Below are positions 50,293 to 57,943 of a stretch of 64,000 nucleotides of DNA, in pieces; positions within the stretch are counted from its first letter, which is position 1, and every line of letters starts with the position of its first letter. Location: NCBI GenBank assembly GCA_947624215.1, contig CANQJJ010000002.1, forward strand, positions 1 through 64,000. Direction: 5' to 3'. This stretch comes from an uncultured Clostridia bacterium. Its GTDB lineage: Bacteria > Bacillota > Clostridia > Christensenellales > Borkfalkiaceae. Below the pieces are notes generated by a model that saw only the letters and a program-made list of their open reading frames with translations, ran no database searches and was not told the DNA's origin. Made by a program: the position numbers and the translations under genes.

Positions 50293-51225
50293 ATACGTTC
50301 CCGTAAAATCGCGTCTGCCCTGCTCACGTTGGCAGTGGCCGTTGCGATCATACTTTTTCTCGCCTTTCCCGCGCGCTATTCTGCGAGCGTCCGCGAGGGG
50401 ATCATGCTCTGGGCGACAAGCGTTTTGCCCGCCACGCTCCCCTTTCTCTTTCTCACGGCGCTGCTCACGCAACAAAAACTCTTTGCGCGCTTTACGAAAT
50501 TGTTTTCTCCCGTCTCGGAGAAAATCTTCGGCGTGTCCGCGGCGGGCGCATGTTGCATGCTCATCTCCGCGGTCTCGGGATACCCCGTCGGGGCAAGGAC
50601 AGTGCTCGATCTCACAACTGCGGGACGGCTCGGCGACGGGGAAAAATTCCGCACCGCCGTCCTATCCACCACCACGGGCCCTGCGTTTCTCGTCGGAGCC
50701 GTCGGCTTCGGGATGTTCCGCAGCGCCGCGGCAGGATGGCTCCTGTTCGGCGCGCATCTCGTCGGCGTATACAGCGTCGGCATCTTTCTGCGTCTGCGCC
50801 TGCATGAAAGTCCCCGAACGGCTCCCATGCCCGAAAAACCGCCCTTTACCCTCTCCGAGATCCTCTCGAATTCGGTGCTCTCCGCTCTGTGCGTCGGTGG
50901 TGCGATCGCGATCTTTTATGCTTTCGGGGCAATGATCTCGGACATCGGCGCCGCCCTTTCGCTCCCGCAGGAGATCACCGTCGTCCTGCGCGGGCTCCTC
51001 GAAATGACGAGCGGCTGTTCGTTGCTCGCGGCAACGCCTTCCCCGCTCTCGCTTGCACTGTGCTGCTTTTTCATCACGTTCGGCGGGCTCTGCGTCCTCG
51101 TCCAACAGCTGGCATTTCTGATCCCCGCAGGGATCCGCGCACCGCAGTTTGTCCTCATGAAGGTCATTCAGGGGCTCGTTGCGGCCGTGTGCGCATTCCT
51201 GTTTGCGTGGCTGTTCGGCTTTTAG
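50290..51225 (+). CDS. ylbJ: YlbJ/SpoVV-type nucleoside-recognition (gate) membrane protein
   Basis: Polytopic membrane protein of 311 residues with about eight helices. It matches the YlbJ plan: first helix, REGIMLWATSVLPATLPFLFL, then VSGYPVGARTVLDL (the gate-domain SGYPxGA motif), later GCSLLAATPSPLSLALCCFFITFGGLCVL. In Bacillus subtilis YlbJ (SpoVV) moves dipicolinic acid across the outer forespore membrane. The family also occurs outside spore formers. No Shine-Dalgarno precedes the ATG at 50290, so the start is less certain. Its stop is almost in contact with that of pheA. Confidence 0.85.
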   Translation: MIRSRKIASALLTLAVAVAIILFLAFPARYSASVREGIMLWATSVLPATLPFLFLTALLTQQKLFARFTKLFSPVSEKIFGVSAAGACCMLISAVSGYPVGARTVLDLTTAGRLGDGEKFRTAVLSTTTGPAFLVGAVGFGMFRSAAAGWLLFGAHLVGVYSVGIFLRLRLHESPRTAPMPEKPPFTLSEILSNSVLSALCVGGAIAIFYAFGAMISDIGAALSLPQEITVVLRGLLEMTSGCSLLAATPSPLSLALCCFFITFGGLCVLVQQLAFLIPAGIRAPQFVLMKVIQGLVAAVCAFLFAWLFGF

Positions 51226-51226
51226 C

Positions 51227-52048
51227 TCAGTGATATGCCCCGAGGACTTTGAACTCCTCGCAGTAAGCGCGGGCCTCGGAGATCGCCTTGCGGACCCACT
51301 CCGCCGAGATATCCCCCGCAAATTCAATGAAGAACCGGTATTGGTGGAAGGCGTTCTTCACGGGCCGCGACTGGATCCTCGTCAGGTTGAGGCCGTGGCG
51401 GAGGAAAATTTTCAAAAGCCCGAGAAGAGAACCGGGCTTGTCCGCACAGACGGCCGAAAAGAAGACCATCGCGCTTGAAGAAGGCAACTCGCCGCGGCGC
51501 TCCACGAGCACAAAGCGCGTGAGATTCCCCTTGTCGTCCGCGATATTTTCCCTCGACAGCACGACGCCCGCACGCGACACATGCGCGCCGACAACGCCCG
51601 CGGAATGGTCGTTCAACTTATCCAAACTCTCCGCCGTGGACATCGTGTGGATCAACTCCGCCTGCGGGAAATGCGTGCCGAGGTATTCCGAACATTGTCC
51701 GATGGCCTGCTCGTGGGAATAGATGCAACGGATGTCCTCGGGCTTTACCCCTTCGAGCGTCGCCAAGCGGTGGTCGATGGAGAGCGGGAATTCCTGCACG
51801 GCAAAGATGTCCTTCTCTTCGAGGAGATCGAGGCATTCGAGGATCCCGCCGTTCAAAGAATTTTCAACGGGAAGAACGGCATTATCCACCTTCCCGTCGA
51901 GGAGCATTTGCACGGCCTCGGCAAAGGTATGGCTCAATACGATGTCCGCATCCTTGCACATGCCTCTCGCCGCAACTTCGGAATAACTTCCCTCGGGGCC
52001 GAGACAGCTCACGCGCCACCCGACCCTGTTTTTCTCTTGATTTTCCAT
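51227..52048 (-). CDS. pheA: Prephenate dehydratase PheA
   Basis: Converts prephenate to phenylpyruvate for phenylalanine. The start at 52048 (MENQEKNRV) has GGAG 9 bases upstream; a GTG five codons earlier overlaps that site. The 273-residue protein has CLGPEGSYSEVAARG, NAVLPVENSLNGGI and the catalytic TRF in NLTRFVLV, then an ACT domain (about 190-270) with KPGSLLGLLKIF and the ESRP-like IQSRPVK, for feedback by phenylalanine. No chorismate mutase domain is fused. It follows aroF. Confidence 0.95.
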   Translation of the reverse strand: MENQEKNRVGWRVSCLGPEGSYSEVAARGMCKDADIVLSHTFAEAVQMLLDGKVDNAVLPVENSLNGGILECLDLLEEKDIFAVQEFPLSIDHRLATLEGVKPEDIRCIYSHEQAIGQCSEYLGTHFPQAELIHTMSTAESLDKLNDHSAGVVGAHVSRAGVVLSRENIADDKGNLTRFVLVERRGELPSSSAMVFFSAVCADKPGSLLGLLKIFLRHGLNLTRIQSRPVKNAFHQYRFFIEFAGDISAEWVRKAISEARAYCEEFKVLGAYH

Positions 52049-52148
52049 TAGATATTTCTCCACAAATCATATAAATAGGCAGCCCGGGGCCTCCCCCACC
52101 GATGTGGGCACGATCACCGTGATAACATCTCCCGGCTGCATGGATGTA

Positions 52149-53177
52149 CTAAATCTTTTCGGCAATGTCATAGATGAGCCGCTCGGTATCCTCCCACCCG
52201 AGACAAGGATCCGTGATGGACTGCCCGAAGACGACGTCGTGCTCCTGGCTCCCCTCCACGAGGAAACTCTCAATCATGAACCCCTTGACGATCTTCTTGA
52301 AATCTCTGTCGTAGAGACGGTTTTGAAGCACCTCTTCCACGATGCGGACCTGCTGCCGGAAGCGCTTGCCCGAATTGGAATGGTTGGCGTCGATGATGAT
52401 GGCGGGATTTTGGAGCGCCCCCTCGGGATCGGCATAGCTCTCCATGACTTGCATGACCGTCTCATAGTGGTAATTGGGGATATCGTTTCCGTAGTTATCG
52501 ACGCGGCCGCGCAAGACCGCGTGCGCATAGGGATTCCCCTCCGTCCGCACCTGCCAATTGTGATACATGAACACCTGCGGGCTCTGGGCGGCATAGATGG
52601 AATTGATGAGCACGGGTATGCTTCCGCTCATGGGATTTTTGATGCCGACGGGCAGACCTATCCCGCTTGAAACGAGCCTGTGCATCTGGTTTTCGCTCGA
52701 CCGCGCACCGACGGCGACATAGGTGAGGAGGTCCTCGACATATGCGTAATTCTCGGGATACAGCATCTCATCCGCCGCGGACAGCCCCGATTCTTCGAGC
52801 GCGCCGAGCAAAAGCTCGCGGATGGTGCGGATCCCGCGCAACGTGTCTTCCTTGTGCTCGGGATCTGGCTGGGAGAACATGCCCTTATACCCCACACCGC
52901 GCGTGCGGGGTTTTGCCGTGTAGATACGGGGGATGAGCACGAGCTTGTCCTTGACGCGCTCGTTGAGCTTGCCGAGCCGCTTGACATATTCGAGAACGGG
53001 CTTGGGCTCATGCGCAGAGCACGGCCCAACGATCACGAGAAATTTATCCGAACGGCCTGCAATGATATCCGTTGCGAGTTTGTCACGCTCCCGCTTGATG
53101 CGGGCAAGCTCCGCGGGGATGGGATGTTCCGCAAGGATCTCTTCGGGCGAAGGGATCCTGATTTGTCTTTCAAACAT
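52149..53177 (-). CDS. aroF: 3-deoxy-7-phosphoheptulonate synthase (class I DAHP synthase)
   Basis: First enzyme of the shikimate pathway, joining PEP and erythrose 4-phosphate. The 342-residue protein is of the AroF/G/H class: VIVGPCSAHEPKPVLEY, IPRIYTAKPRTRGVGYKG, PVGIKNPMSGSI, DANHSNSGKRF (metal-binding His) and SITDPCLGWEDTE. Its start overlaps the coaD stop. Together with pheA 100 bases downstream it makes an aromatic amino acid pair inside an otherwise unrelated operon; no T-box or tryptophan attenuator was seen ahead of it. Confidence 0.95.
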   Translation of the reverse strand: MFERQIRIPSPEEILAEHPIPAELARIKRERDKLATDIIAGRSDKFLVIVGPCSAHEPKPVLEYVKRLGKLNERVKDKLVLIPRIYTAKPRTRGVGYKGMFSQPDPEHKEDTLRGIRTIRELLLGALEESGLSAADEMLYPENYAYVEDLLTYVAVGARSSENQMHRLVSSGIGLPVGIKNPMSGSIPVLINSIYAAQSPQVFMYHNWQVRTEGNPYAHAVLRGRVDNYGNDIPNYHYETVMQVMESYADPEGALQNPAIIIDANHSNSGKRFRQQVRIVEEVLQNRLYDRDFKKIVKGFMIESFLVEGSQEHDVVFGQSITDPCLGWEDTERLIYDIAEKI

Positions 53178-53652
53178 GTTTACCTCTTTTTTCGATCATC
53201 TCGCTGACGGCCGCGGGAACATAGGATGAATAAGGTTTCCCGAACAGAATGCTGTTGCGCACAAGGGTGGAACTGACATGCAGAAGTTCCTGTTCCGCAG
53301 GGATATAGACGGGGATAACGTCGGGATACAGGCGCTTGGTCGCATAATAATCCGTCGTCTCATAGGTAAAGTCGACCGTATTCCGCACCCCGCGCACATA
53401 GAACGGCGTTTTTTCCTCCATGAGCAGGTCTGCGATGACCCCATCCCACTTGACGATGCGGACGCGCTCTTCGTCGCGGTACACGGCCTCCAACATCCCG
53501 AGACGTTCCTCGGGAGAGAACATGCACTGCTTCCGGTGGTTTTCCGCAAGAGCAAGGACGACCTCGTCAAAGAGCTTCAAACACTTATCCACGGTATCGG
53601 CATGGCCCACTGTGAAGGGATCGAAGGTCCCCGCAAAAACGCATTTTTTCAT
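53170..53652 (-). CDS. coaD: Phosphopantetheine adenylyltransferase CoaD
   Basis: Penultimate step of coenzyme A synthesis. The start at 53652 (MKKCVFAGTFDPF) overlaps the rsmD stop by ATGA. The 160-residue protein has the nucleotidyltransferase motif GTFDPFTVGH (8-17), VRGVRNTVDFTYE, and SSTLVRN near residue 127 for the ISSSxxR motif. rsmD-coaD pairing is standard in Bacillota. Confidence 0.96.
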   Translation of the reverse strand: MKKCVFAGTFDPFTVGHADTVDKCLKLFDEVVLALAENHRKQCMFSPEERLGMLEAVYRDEERVRIVKWDGVIADLLMEEKTPFYVRGVRNTVDFTYETTDYYATKRLYPDVIPVYIPAEQELLHVSSTLVRNSILFGKPYSSYVPAAVSEMIEKRGKHV

Positions 53653-54182
53653 GAAAAGCTCCTTTCGAGCATATAGATCTTGGTCCTGCCGTAACTCCTC
53701 GCATCGGCCATCTTCCACCCCTCGGGCGCACTCTCCTCCCGTTCGCTTTCGAGGATCAAAAGCCCGCCTCTTTTGAGAAGCCCGCGCTCCGAGACAAGAC
53801 GGCATATCTCTGCCGCATAGTCCTCCCGGTACGGCGGGTCGGCGAAGATGAGGTCAAATTCTCCCGATACGGTCTTGAGGCAGGTGCGGAAGTCCAAAGT
53901 ATAGACCTTGCCCTCCTCTTTGACGGCGGCAAGATTTTTTTTGAGCACGGCAACGCTGTCCCTCGAACTGTCATTGAAGACGGCCTCCGCCGCCCCCCGG
54001 GAGAGTGCCTCGATGCCGAGCGCGCCGCTCCCCGCAAAGAGATCGAGCACTCTCGCCCCCGCAAGTCGCAAAGACAAGATCTGGAAGAACGATTCCTTGA
54101 CGCGGTCGGAAGTGGGACGGATCTCCATCCCTTGGGACACGATCAGCGTTCTGCCGCGATGCTTCCCCGCGATGATCCTCAC
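53649..54182 (-). CDS. rsmD: 16S rRNA (guanine966-N2)-methyltransferase RsmD
   Basis: SAM-dependent methylation of G966. The start is GTG at 54182 (VRIIAGKHRGRTL), overlapping the upstream stop as GTGA with GGTAGGG just before. The 177-residue protein has RPTSDRVKESFFQIL, the SAM loop DLFAGSGALGIEALSRGA and the catalytic DPPY (FADPPYRED). Confidence 0.95.
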   Translation of the reverse strand: MRIIAGKHRGRTLIVSQGMEIRPTSDRVKESFFQILSLRLAGARVLDLFAGSGALGIEALSRGAAEAVFNDSSRDSVAVLKKNLAAVKEEGKVYTLDFRTCLKTVSGEFDLIFADPPYREDYAAEICRLVSERGLLKRGGLLILESEREESAPEGWKMADARSYGRTKIYMLERSFS

Positions 54183-54904
54183 TGCCCTACCTTCTTTTTG
54201 GCCTTTTGGCCCGCTTCCTCTACCTGTCTGTCGTGCTCTGCGGCACGCGCACGGTCGCGCGCTTCCGCGTAGCCGCCGACGATATAGAAGATGCCGCTGA
54301 CGATGATGGGCAACAATGACACGAGCAGGGACCAATACATGCTGACGGAGAGGCCGACGGTCTCCCCGCCCGCACCGCCCGTGCCGAAGAACGTGATGGG
54401 TATGATCGCCCAACCCGCAAACATCATGAATGCGTATTGGACGTATCCCCAGGCCTGGCTGACCGCGATGGAGCCTGCAATGGTGCCGAGGATGATGGCG
54501 GGAAGAGCGACGTAGAAACCGATCAAAAAGCCCTTCCAGACGCGGTATTCGCGCTCGGGACGGTGTCCCCCGCCCGACTGTATGCCGAAGGCAATGTTCT
54601 TACGGTGCAATTGGCCCGCGATGTAGGAGCCGTAGTGCAATTTGCCCGTGTGGAAGAGAAGATGCCCGTTGAAGAACGCCCCGCCTGCGATACAGAGCAA
54701 ACAGAGAACGATCTCGATGACGCTGTTTTCATCCGGCACGATGGTCTGGCATGTGAGCGCCAGGAGGCTCATGAAGAGATACATGAGGTACGGCGTGACC
54801 GAGCGGCGCAAACATTCCCCTTGGATACGCCAAAAATACTGCCATTTTGTCGGATTGGAGTAATCCTTTTTCTTTTTTTTCTTTTTGGGTGCTTCGTTCA
54901 ACAT
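54179..54904 (-). CDS. Hypothetical membrane protein
   Basis: Not recognised. The 241-residue protein starts with a lysine run (PKKKKKKKDYSNP), has about five transmembrane helices (about 38-55, 63-80, 125-148, 155-175, 190-212) and ends in a charged coiled tail (ARAAEHDRQVEEAGQKAKKK). Strong GGAGGG site before the ATG. It is the first gene of the rsmD-coaD-aroF-pheA transcript, under its own promoter at 54941-54969. Confidence 0.72.
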   Translation of the reverse strand: MLNEAPKKKKKKKDYSNPTKWQYFWRIQGECLRRSVTPYLMYLFMSLLALTCQTIVPDENSVIEIVLCLLCIAGGAFFNGHLLFHTGKLHYGSYIAGQLHRKNIAFGIQSGGGHRPEREYRVWKGFLIGFYVALPAIILGTIAGSIAVSQAWGYVQYAFMMFAGWAIIPITFFGTGGAGGETVGLSVSMYWSLLVSLLPIIVSGIFYIVGGYAEARDRARAAEHDRQVEEAGQKAKKKVGQ

Positions 54905-54940
54905 ACGGTCCCTCCGAAGGATGTCCCTCCGTTTTCAGCA

Positions 54941-54969
54941 AGTATATCATTTTTGCCCCGCTTTGTCAA
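54941..54969 (-). promoter_or_regulatory. Promoter of the 54.2 kb gene-rsmD-coaD-aroF-pheA operon
   Basis: TTGACA (54964-54969) and TATACT (54941-54946) on the minus strand, 17-base spacer. A GGAGGG site is repeated twice in the roughly 30-nt leader (ACGGAGGGA and TCGGAGGGA). Confidence 0.85.
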
Positions 54970-55076
54970 GACATTCCGTGGCCATCCGTACCTTTTTCGG
55001 CGAGGCGTGAAGTTTTACAAACAAGCGGGACATGGTGAAAATACATAGCGGACGAAAAATAAAAAGGAAAGGGCAT

Positions 55077-55174
55077 AAAAAAAGAAAGTGCCCGCAAATC
55101 GTAAGAACGATTCCATTGTACGGGGCTACAAGGACGAGAGCGGGAAACCGCCGACACCGAGCCAAACACTTTCT
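55077..55174 (-). ncRNA. Predicted structured small RNA 2
   Basis: About 98 nt, framed by its own promoter (55181-55209) and a seven-T run (55077-55083). The 5' and 3' ends pair over 8 bp (GAAAGTG at 55167-55173 side with CACTTTC at 55084-55090 side, plus one A-T pair). Inside this closing stem are three hairpins: GCGG/CCGC with a tetraloop (55140-55151), TTGTA/TACAA (55116-55131) and AATCGT/ACGATT with a four-base loop (55097-55112). There is no start codon with a ribosome site and no frame of note. It does not match the SRP, 5S, tmRNA or riboswitch cores that I know; family unknown. Confidence 0.7.
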
Positions 55175-55180
55175 ATGTTC

Positions 55181-55209
55181 ATGATAACCCAACGGACGGG
55201 AGATGTCAA
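55181..55209 (-). promoter_or_regulatory. Promoter of small RNA 2
   Basis: TTGACA (55204-55209) and TATCAT (55181-55186) on the minus strand, 17-base spacer, placing the start near 55174, at the first base of the closing stem. Confidence 0.8.
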
Positions 55210-55259
55210 TAGTTTTTGGCAGGGAAATTTTAGGACTACTGCGGAAAGCAATTCACGGT

Positions 55260-55291
55260 AAAAAAATAACAGCGGCTTATTAGGTCGCTGT
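55260..55291 (-). terminator. Terminator of small RNA 1
   Basis: ACAGCG (55269-55274) pairs with CGCTGT (55286-55291); on the minus strand the stem is followed by TA and seven T (55260-55266). Confidence 0.8.
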
Positions 55292-55369
55292 CGGTGGACT
55301 TATTACCACTCGCCGCTGGTTTAAGCGGCGCTTACTTGCGGGGCGCTCTACTACCTTACCGCGTTCAGT
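55260..55369 (-). ncRNA. Predicted structured small RNA 1
   Basis: About 110 nt between a promoter at 55376-55404 and an intrinsic terminator at 55260-55291. Hairpins in 5' to 3' order: GCGG/CCGC (55338-55362), a perfect 7-bp CGCCGCT/AGCGGCG stem with loop of six (55311-55330), GTGG/CCAC (55294-55309), and the terminator. The loops of the last two both carry UAAUAAG in the RNA sense. No open frame of note. It ends 50 bases before the promoter of small RNA 2. No known family was recognised. Confidence 0.7.
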
Positions 55370-55375
55370 GATCAA

Positions 55376-55404
55376 AGTATATCTCATTGCGCGGCAAAAA
55401 TCAA
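55376..55404 (-). promoter_or_regulatory. Promoter of small RNA 1
   Basis: TTGATT (55399-55404) and TATACT (55376-55381) on the minus strand, 17-base spacer, 35 bases beyond the alr stop codon. No clear terminator for alr precedes it, so alr transcripts may also read into the small RNA. Confidence 0.75.
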
Positions 55405-55438
55405 GCGTTTTTTGAGATTTTCGGCGAGGAAGACATCT

Positions 55439-56419
55439 TCATAAATGCACATATTGCCGTTCGATCCCCTTCCCGATCCGCACGAGCACCTCATAGACCG
55501 TCGTCCCGTGCATGGTCGCATATTCCTCGAGATCCCGGAGCACGCGTTTTCTCGCACCGACTTTCGCCTCTCCCTCCGCGATACAGGCGTCCATGCACAG
55601 CTTTCCCACGCCGATCCCTCCCGCGCGGAAGAACCCGTTCCCGTAGCCGAGGCGGAGCGTGTAGAGCTTTCTTTGTGCCGTATAGCGCTGATAACCCGCC
55701 CCTTCGCCGCTTTGGCTACGTACATCCGCAACGGTCGCGTATAGTTTCATCGCCGGTCTGAGTTTGAGGGCATCGGAGGCGGCATAGCCGTATAATCCCA
55801 GCCCCACGCGCACGGCATCGCAGAACATCCCCGCGAGCGTTCCGTCCGTTGCGGAAAGATGGCAGACAGCCTGCGGGAGCCGCTCTTTTACGGCCTCGGA
55901 TGCGGCCTGAAACCGCGCGAACTGCTCTTCCCGCGCCGCGGCGTCCGTCGCAAGATAGAGATGTGAAAACATCCCCGTGACGTTCAGCCCCGCCCTGAGG
56001 CACTCCCCGAGAAAGGCGTCCGTCCGTTCAAACGGGATCCCGTAGCGGTTCATCCCCGTGTTGACGGCGAGATGCACGCGGACGCCTGTACCGCTTACAA
56101 GCCTGAGCGCACGCCGCGAGCCGACTGCCGCCGTGAGCCCGTAATGGCTCAACCGCAAAACCTCCTCTCGGTCGAGAGGAGGCGATAATACGAGAATATG
56201 TTTTCGGACCCCTGCCGTCCGAAGTGCCGCCCCCTCCTCCGCAGACGATACGGCAAAAGCGTCCACGTCGCGCTCGATGGCGAGCGAAACTATTTCGGCG
56301 CCATGCCCGTAGGCGTCATCTTTTACGACGGCGATGAGGGGAACTTTTGCGAATTTTTTCAGGGTGCGTGCATTGTGACGGATGGCGTCCACATCAATGA
56401 CTGCATAGACAGACCGCAT
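55439..56419 (-). CDS. alr: Alanine racemase
   Basis: PLP enzyme making D-Ala for the stem peptide. The 326-residue protein has the PLP lysine in AVVKDDAYGHG (about 30-40), NTGMNRYG, RVGLGLYGY and the second catalytic Tyr in LGYGNGF, with GKLCMDACI after it. It is about 40 residues shorter than most Alr proteins, mainly in the C-terminal barrel. It follows the zinc-ribbon gene by 33 bases and probably ends the dgt-dnaG-rpoD transcript. Confidence 0.93.
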   Translation of the reverse strand: MRSVYAVIDVDAIRHNARTLKKFAKVPLIAVVKDDAYGHGAEIVSLAIERDVDAFAVSSAEEGAALRTAGVRKHILVLSPPLDREEVLRLSHYGLTAAVGSRRALRLVSGTGVRVHLAVNTGMNRYGIPFERTDAFLGECLRAGLNVTGMFSHLYLATDAAAREEQFARFQAASEAVKERLPQAVCHLSATDGTLAGMFCDAVRVGLGLYGYAASDALKLRPAMKLYATVADVRSQSGEGAGYQRYTAQRKLYTLRLGYGNGFFRAGGIGVGKLCMDACIAEGEAKVGARKRVLRDLEEYATMHGTTVYEVLVRIGKGIERQYVHL

Positions 56420-56452
56420 ATCTTCATGATATGGCGGCAGGAGCGGGAAGTG

Positions 56453-57151
56453 TTACGGCTTGTAGATAAACCTGTGGCAGTTTTCGCATTCGACGACGTT
56501 GCCGCCCGCGAGCTCGCTCTGGTGGAATTTGGGGAACTCGAACCCGCACATGCAAAAATCTCCCGAGAGCGGAACGATGATGGGGAAAATGCGCTCCTTC
56601 CGCTTCTGCTGGTAACGGTCCATAATTGCGGGATCTATGTTTTTTGCAATCGATTCGAGCTTTTCGGTGATCTTCTTCACCTCGGGAGCCTTGGCATTGC
56701 GGAGCGTCTTGAATTTCTCGTTGTACTCCTTATACTGCTTCTGCATGGCGATGGTCTGTTCCCGCAGTTTCCGATACTCCTCGACCACGGCAGACGCCTC
56801 CGCGAGCAGTTTGTTGAGTTCATTCTTGATGGAACGCAGTCTGTCGAGCTGTGCCTGCGCATTCTTCTTATAGAAGGCGATATCGCCGCCCCCCTCGATC
56901 ATCTCCTCAAGCTCGGCATATTCCGCGACGGCGTGGGTCATGTCCTCGACGCGCCCCATGAGATCGTCCCGCGCGGTCCTGATCTCGATCGCGCGCTTCT
57001 CGAGGGATTCGAGTTTTTCGCGGGCGGCCTCCATGAACTTCTTCGCCTGCATGAATTTTTTCCGCTCTTCACTCGCGAGAAGTTCTTGCTCGATGGCGCG
57101 GAGCGCCGCATCCTCTCTTTGATATTCCAATAATTCCTTCAAAACGGGCAT
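56453..57151 (-). CDS. Coiled-coil protein with C-terminal C4 zinc ribbon
   Basis: The 232-residue protein is almost all long coiled coil (about 15-175: LLEYQREDAALRAIEQELL onwards), then a zinc ribbon (CMCGFEFP and CENCHRFIY, about 198-228). This is the zf-RING_7 family (CT398-like), of unsettled function, often beside nif3/yqfO in Bacillota. It lies 21 bases after nif3. Confidence 0.88.
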   Translation of the reverse strand: MPVLKELLEYQREDAALRAIEQELLASEERKKFMQAKKFMEAAREKLESLEKRAIEIRTARDDLMGRVEDMTHAVAEYAELEEMIEGGGDIAFYKKNAQAQLDRLRSIKNELNKLLAEASAVVEEYRKLREQTIAMQKQYKEYNEKFKTLRNAKAPEVKKITEKLESIAKNIDPAIMDRYQQKRKERIFPIIVPLSGDFCMCGFEFPKFHQSELAGGNVVECENCHRFIYKP

Positions 57152-57172
57152 AATGATCCTCCTTTTTTCCTG

Positions 57173-57943
57173 TTATAGATACCGCTCGTCCGTAAAGGTC
57201 GATACGGGAATGCTCACTCTTTGGCGCACGGCCTCTGCAAAGCGCATGAAACCGTAGTTCTCCGCGGCATAATGGGTGAGAAGAATGAGATTCAGCCCAT
57301 GCTCCACCGCTTCCGTGATGAGATGATGTTTGGCATCGGAAGAGACGACGGTATCCGCACCCTCCCGCAAGGCAAAACGGATGGCGCCGTAGTCCAGTCC
57401 CGCGCCGCAAAAACAGGCAACGCGGCCGACGGGACGGTCTCCGTATGTAACCAGACGCTTGGTACGAAAGACCTGCGAGATCCGATCCGTAAAGGCCCTG
57501 CGGGAACACTCCTTGACGTCGAACACTCTCCCGTATGCCCCTGCGGACAGCTGCTCATAGACGGCGTCTGCCTGTTTGCCGCCCAGCCCGCGCATGAGGC
57601 ACTCGTCGATCCCCGCAGCGGCGGCGTCGAGATTGAGATGCGCCGAGATGACCGAGATCCCCGCCCGAATGCAGGCGACGAGCTTGTTCTCGTGTTCACG
57701 GTCTAACTTTGTAACGGGCATCCAGATGGCGGGATGGTGCGTCACGATGCAATCCGCCCCCACACGCTTAGCCTCTTCCACGGCGGCAAGGGAGAGATCG
57801 AGGGAGAAGAGCGCCCCCTCCGCCTCTTCGCTGCATTCCAGCAAGAGCCCGCTGTTGTCGTGATGCCCGAGCGCTATGTATTCCTCGGATAATGCAAAGG
57901 GCGCAAGGCCGTCTATCACTTCATAGAGTTCCTGTAATTTCAC
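57173..57943 (-). CDS. Nif3-like dinuclear metal center protein (YqfO family)
   Basis: The start is GTG at 57943 (VKLQELYEVIDGL), with GGAGGAG 7 bases upstream, inside the 3' end of trmK. The 256-residue protein has the metal-binding motifs VTHHPAIW (about 66-73), SAHLNLDAA and LLTHYAAENYG near the C-terminus. Family members are candidates for GTP cyclohydrolase-type hydrolases, but the role is unproven. The trmK-nif3 pair is standard in Bacillota. Confidence 0.93.
   Translation of the reverse strand: MKLQELYEVIDGLAPFALSEEYIALGHHDNSGLLLECSEEAEGALFSLDLSLAAVEEAKRVGADCIVTHHPAIWMPVTKLDREHENKLVACIRAGISVISAHLNLDAAAAGIDECLMRGLGGKQADAVYEQLSAGAYGRVFDVKECSRRAFTDRISQVFRTKRLVTYGDRPVGRVACFCGAGLDYGAIRFALREGADTVVSSDAKHHLITEAVEHGLNLILLTHYAAENYGFMRFAEAVRQRVSIPVSTFTDERYL

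Noticed and set aside
52064-52148. Possible attenuator between aroF and pheA (GCAGCC...GGCTGC arms and a CCCAC/GTGGG hairpin)
   Set aside because: No leader peptide rich in Phe or Tyr, no T run after the stems, and arms are far apart.
55077-55404. Small RNAs as 4.5S/SRP RNA, 5S rRNA, tmRNA or a CRISPR tracrRNA
   Set aside because: No SRP GGAAG core, no 5S or tmRNA signature, and no CRISPR repeats or cas genes in the window.
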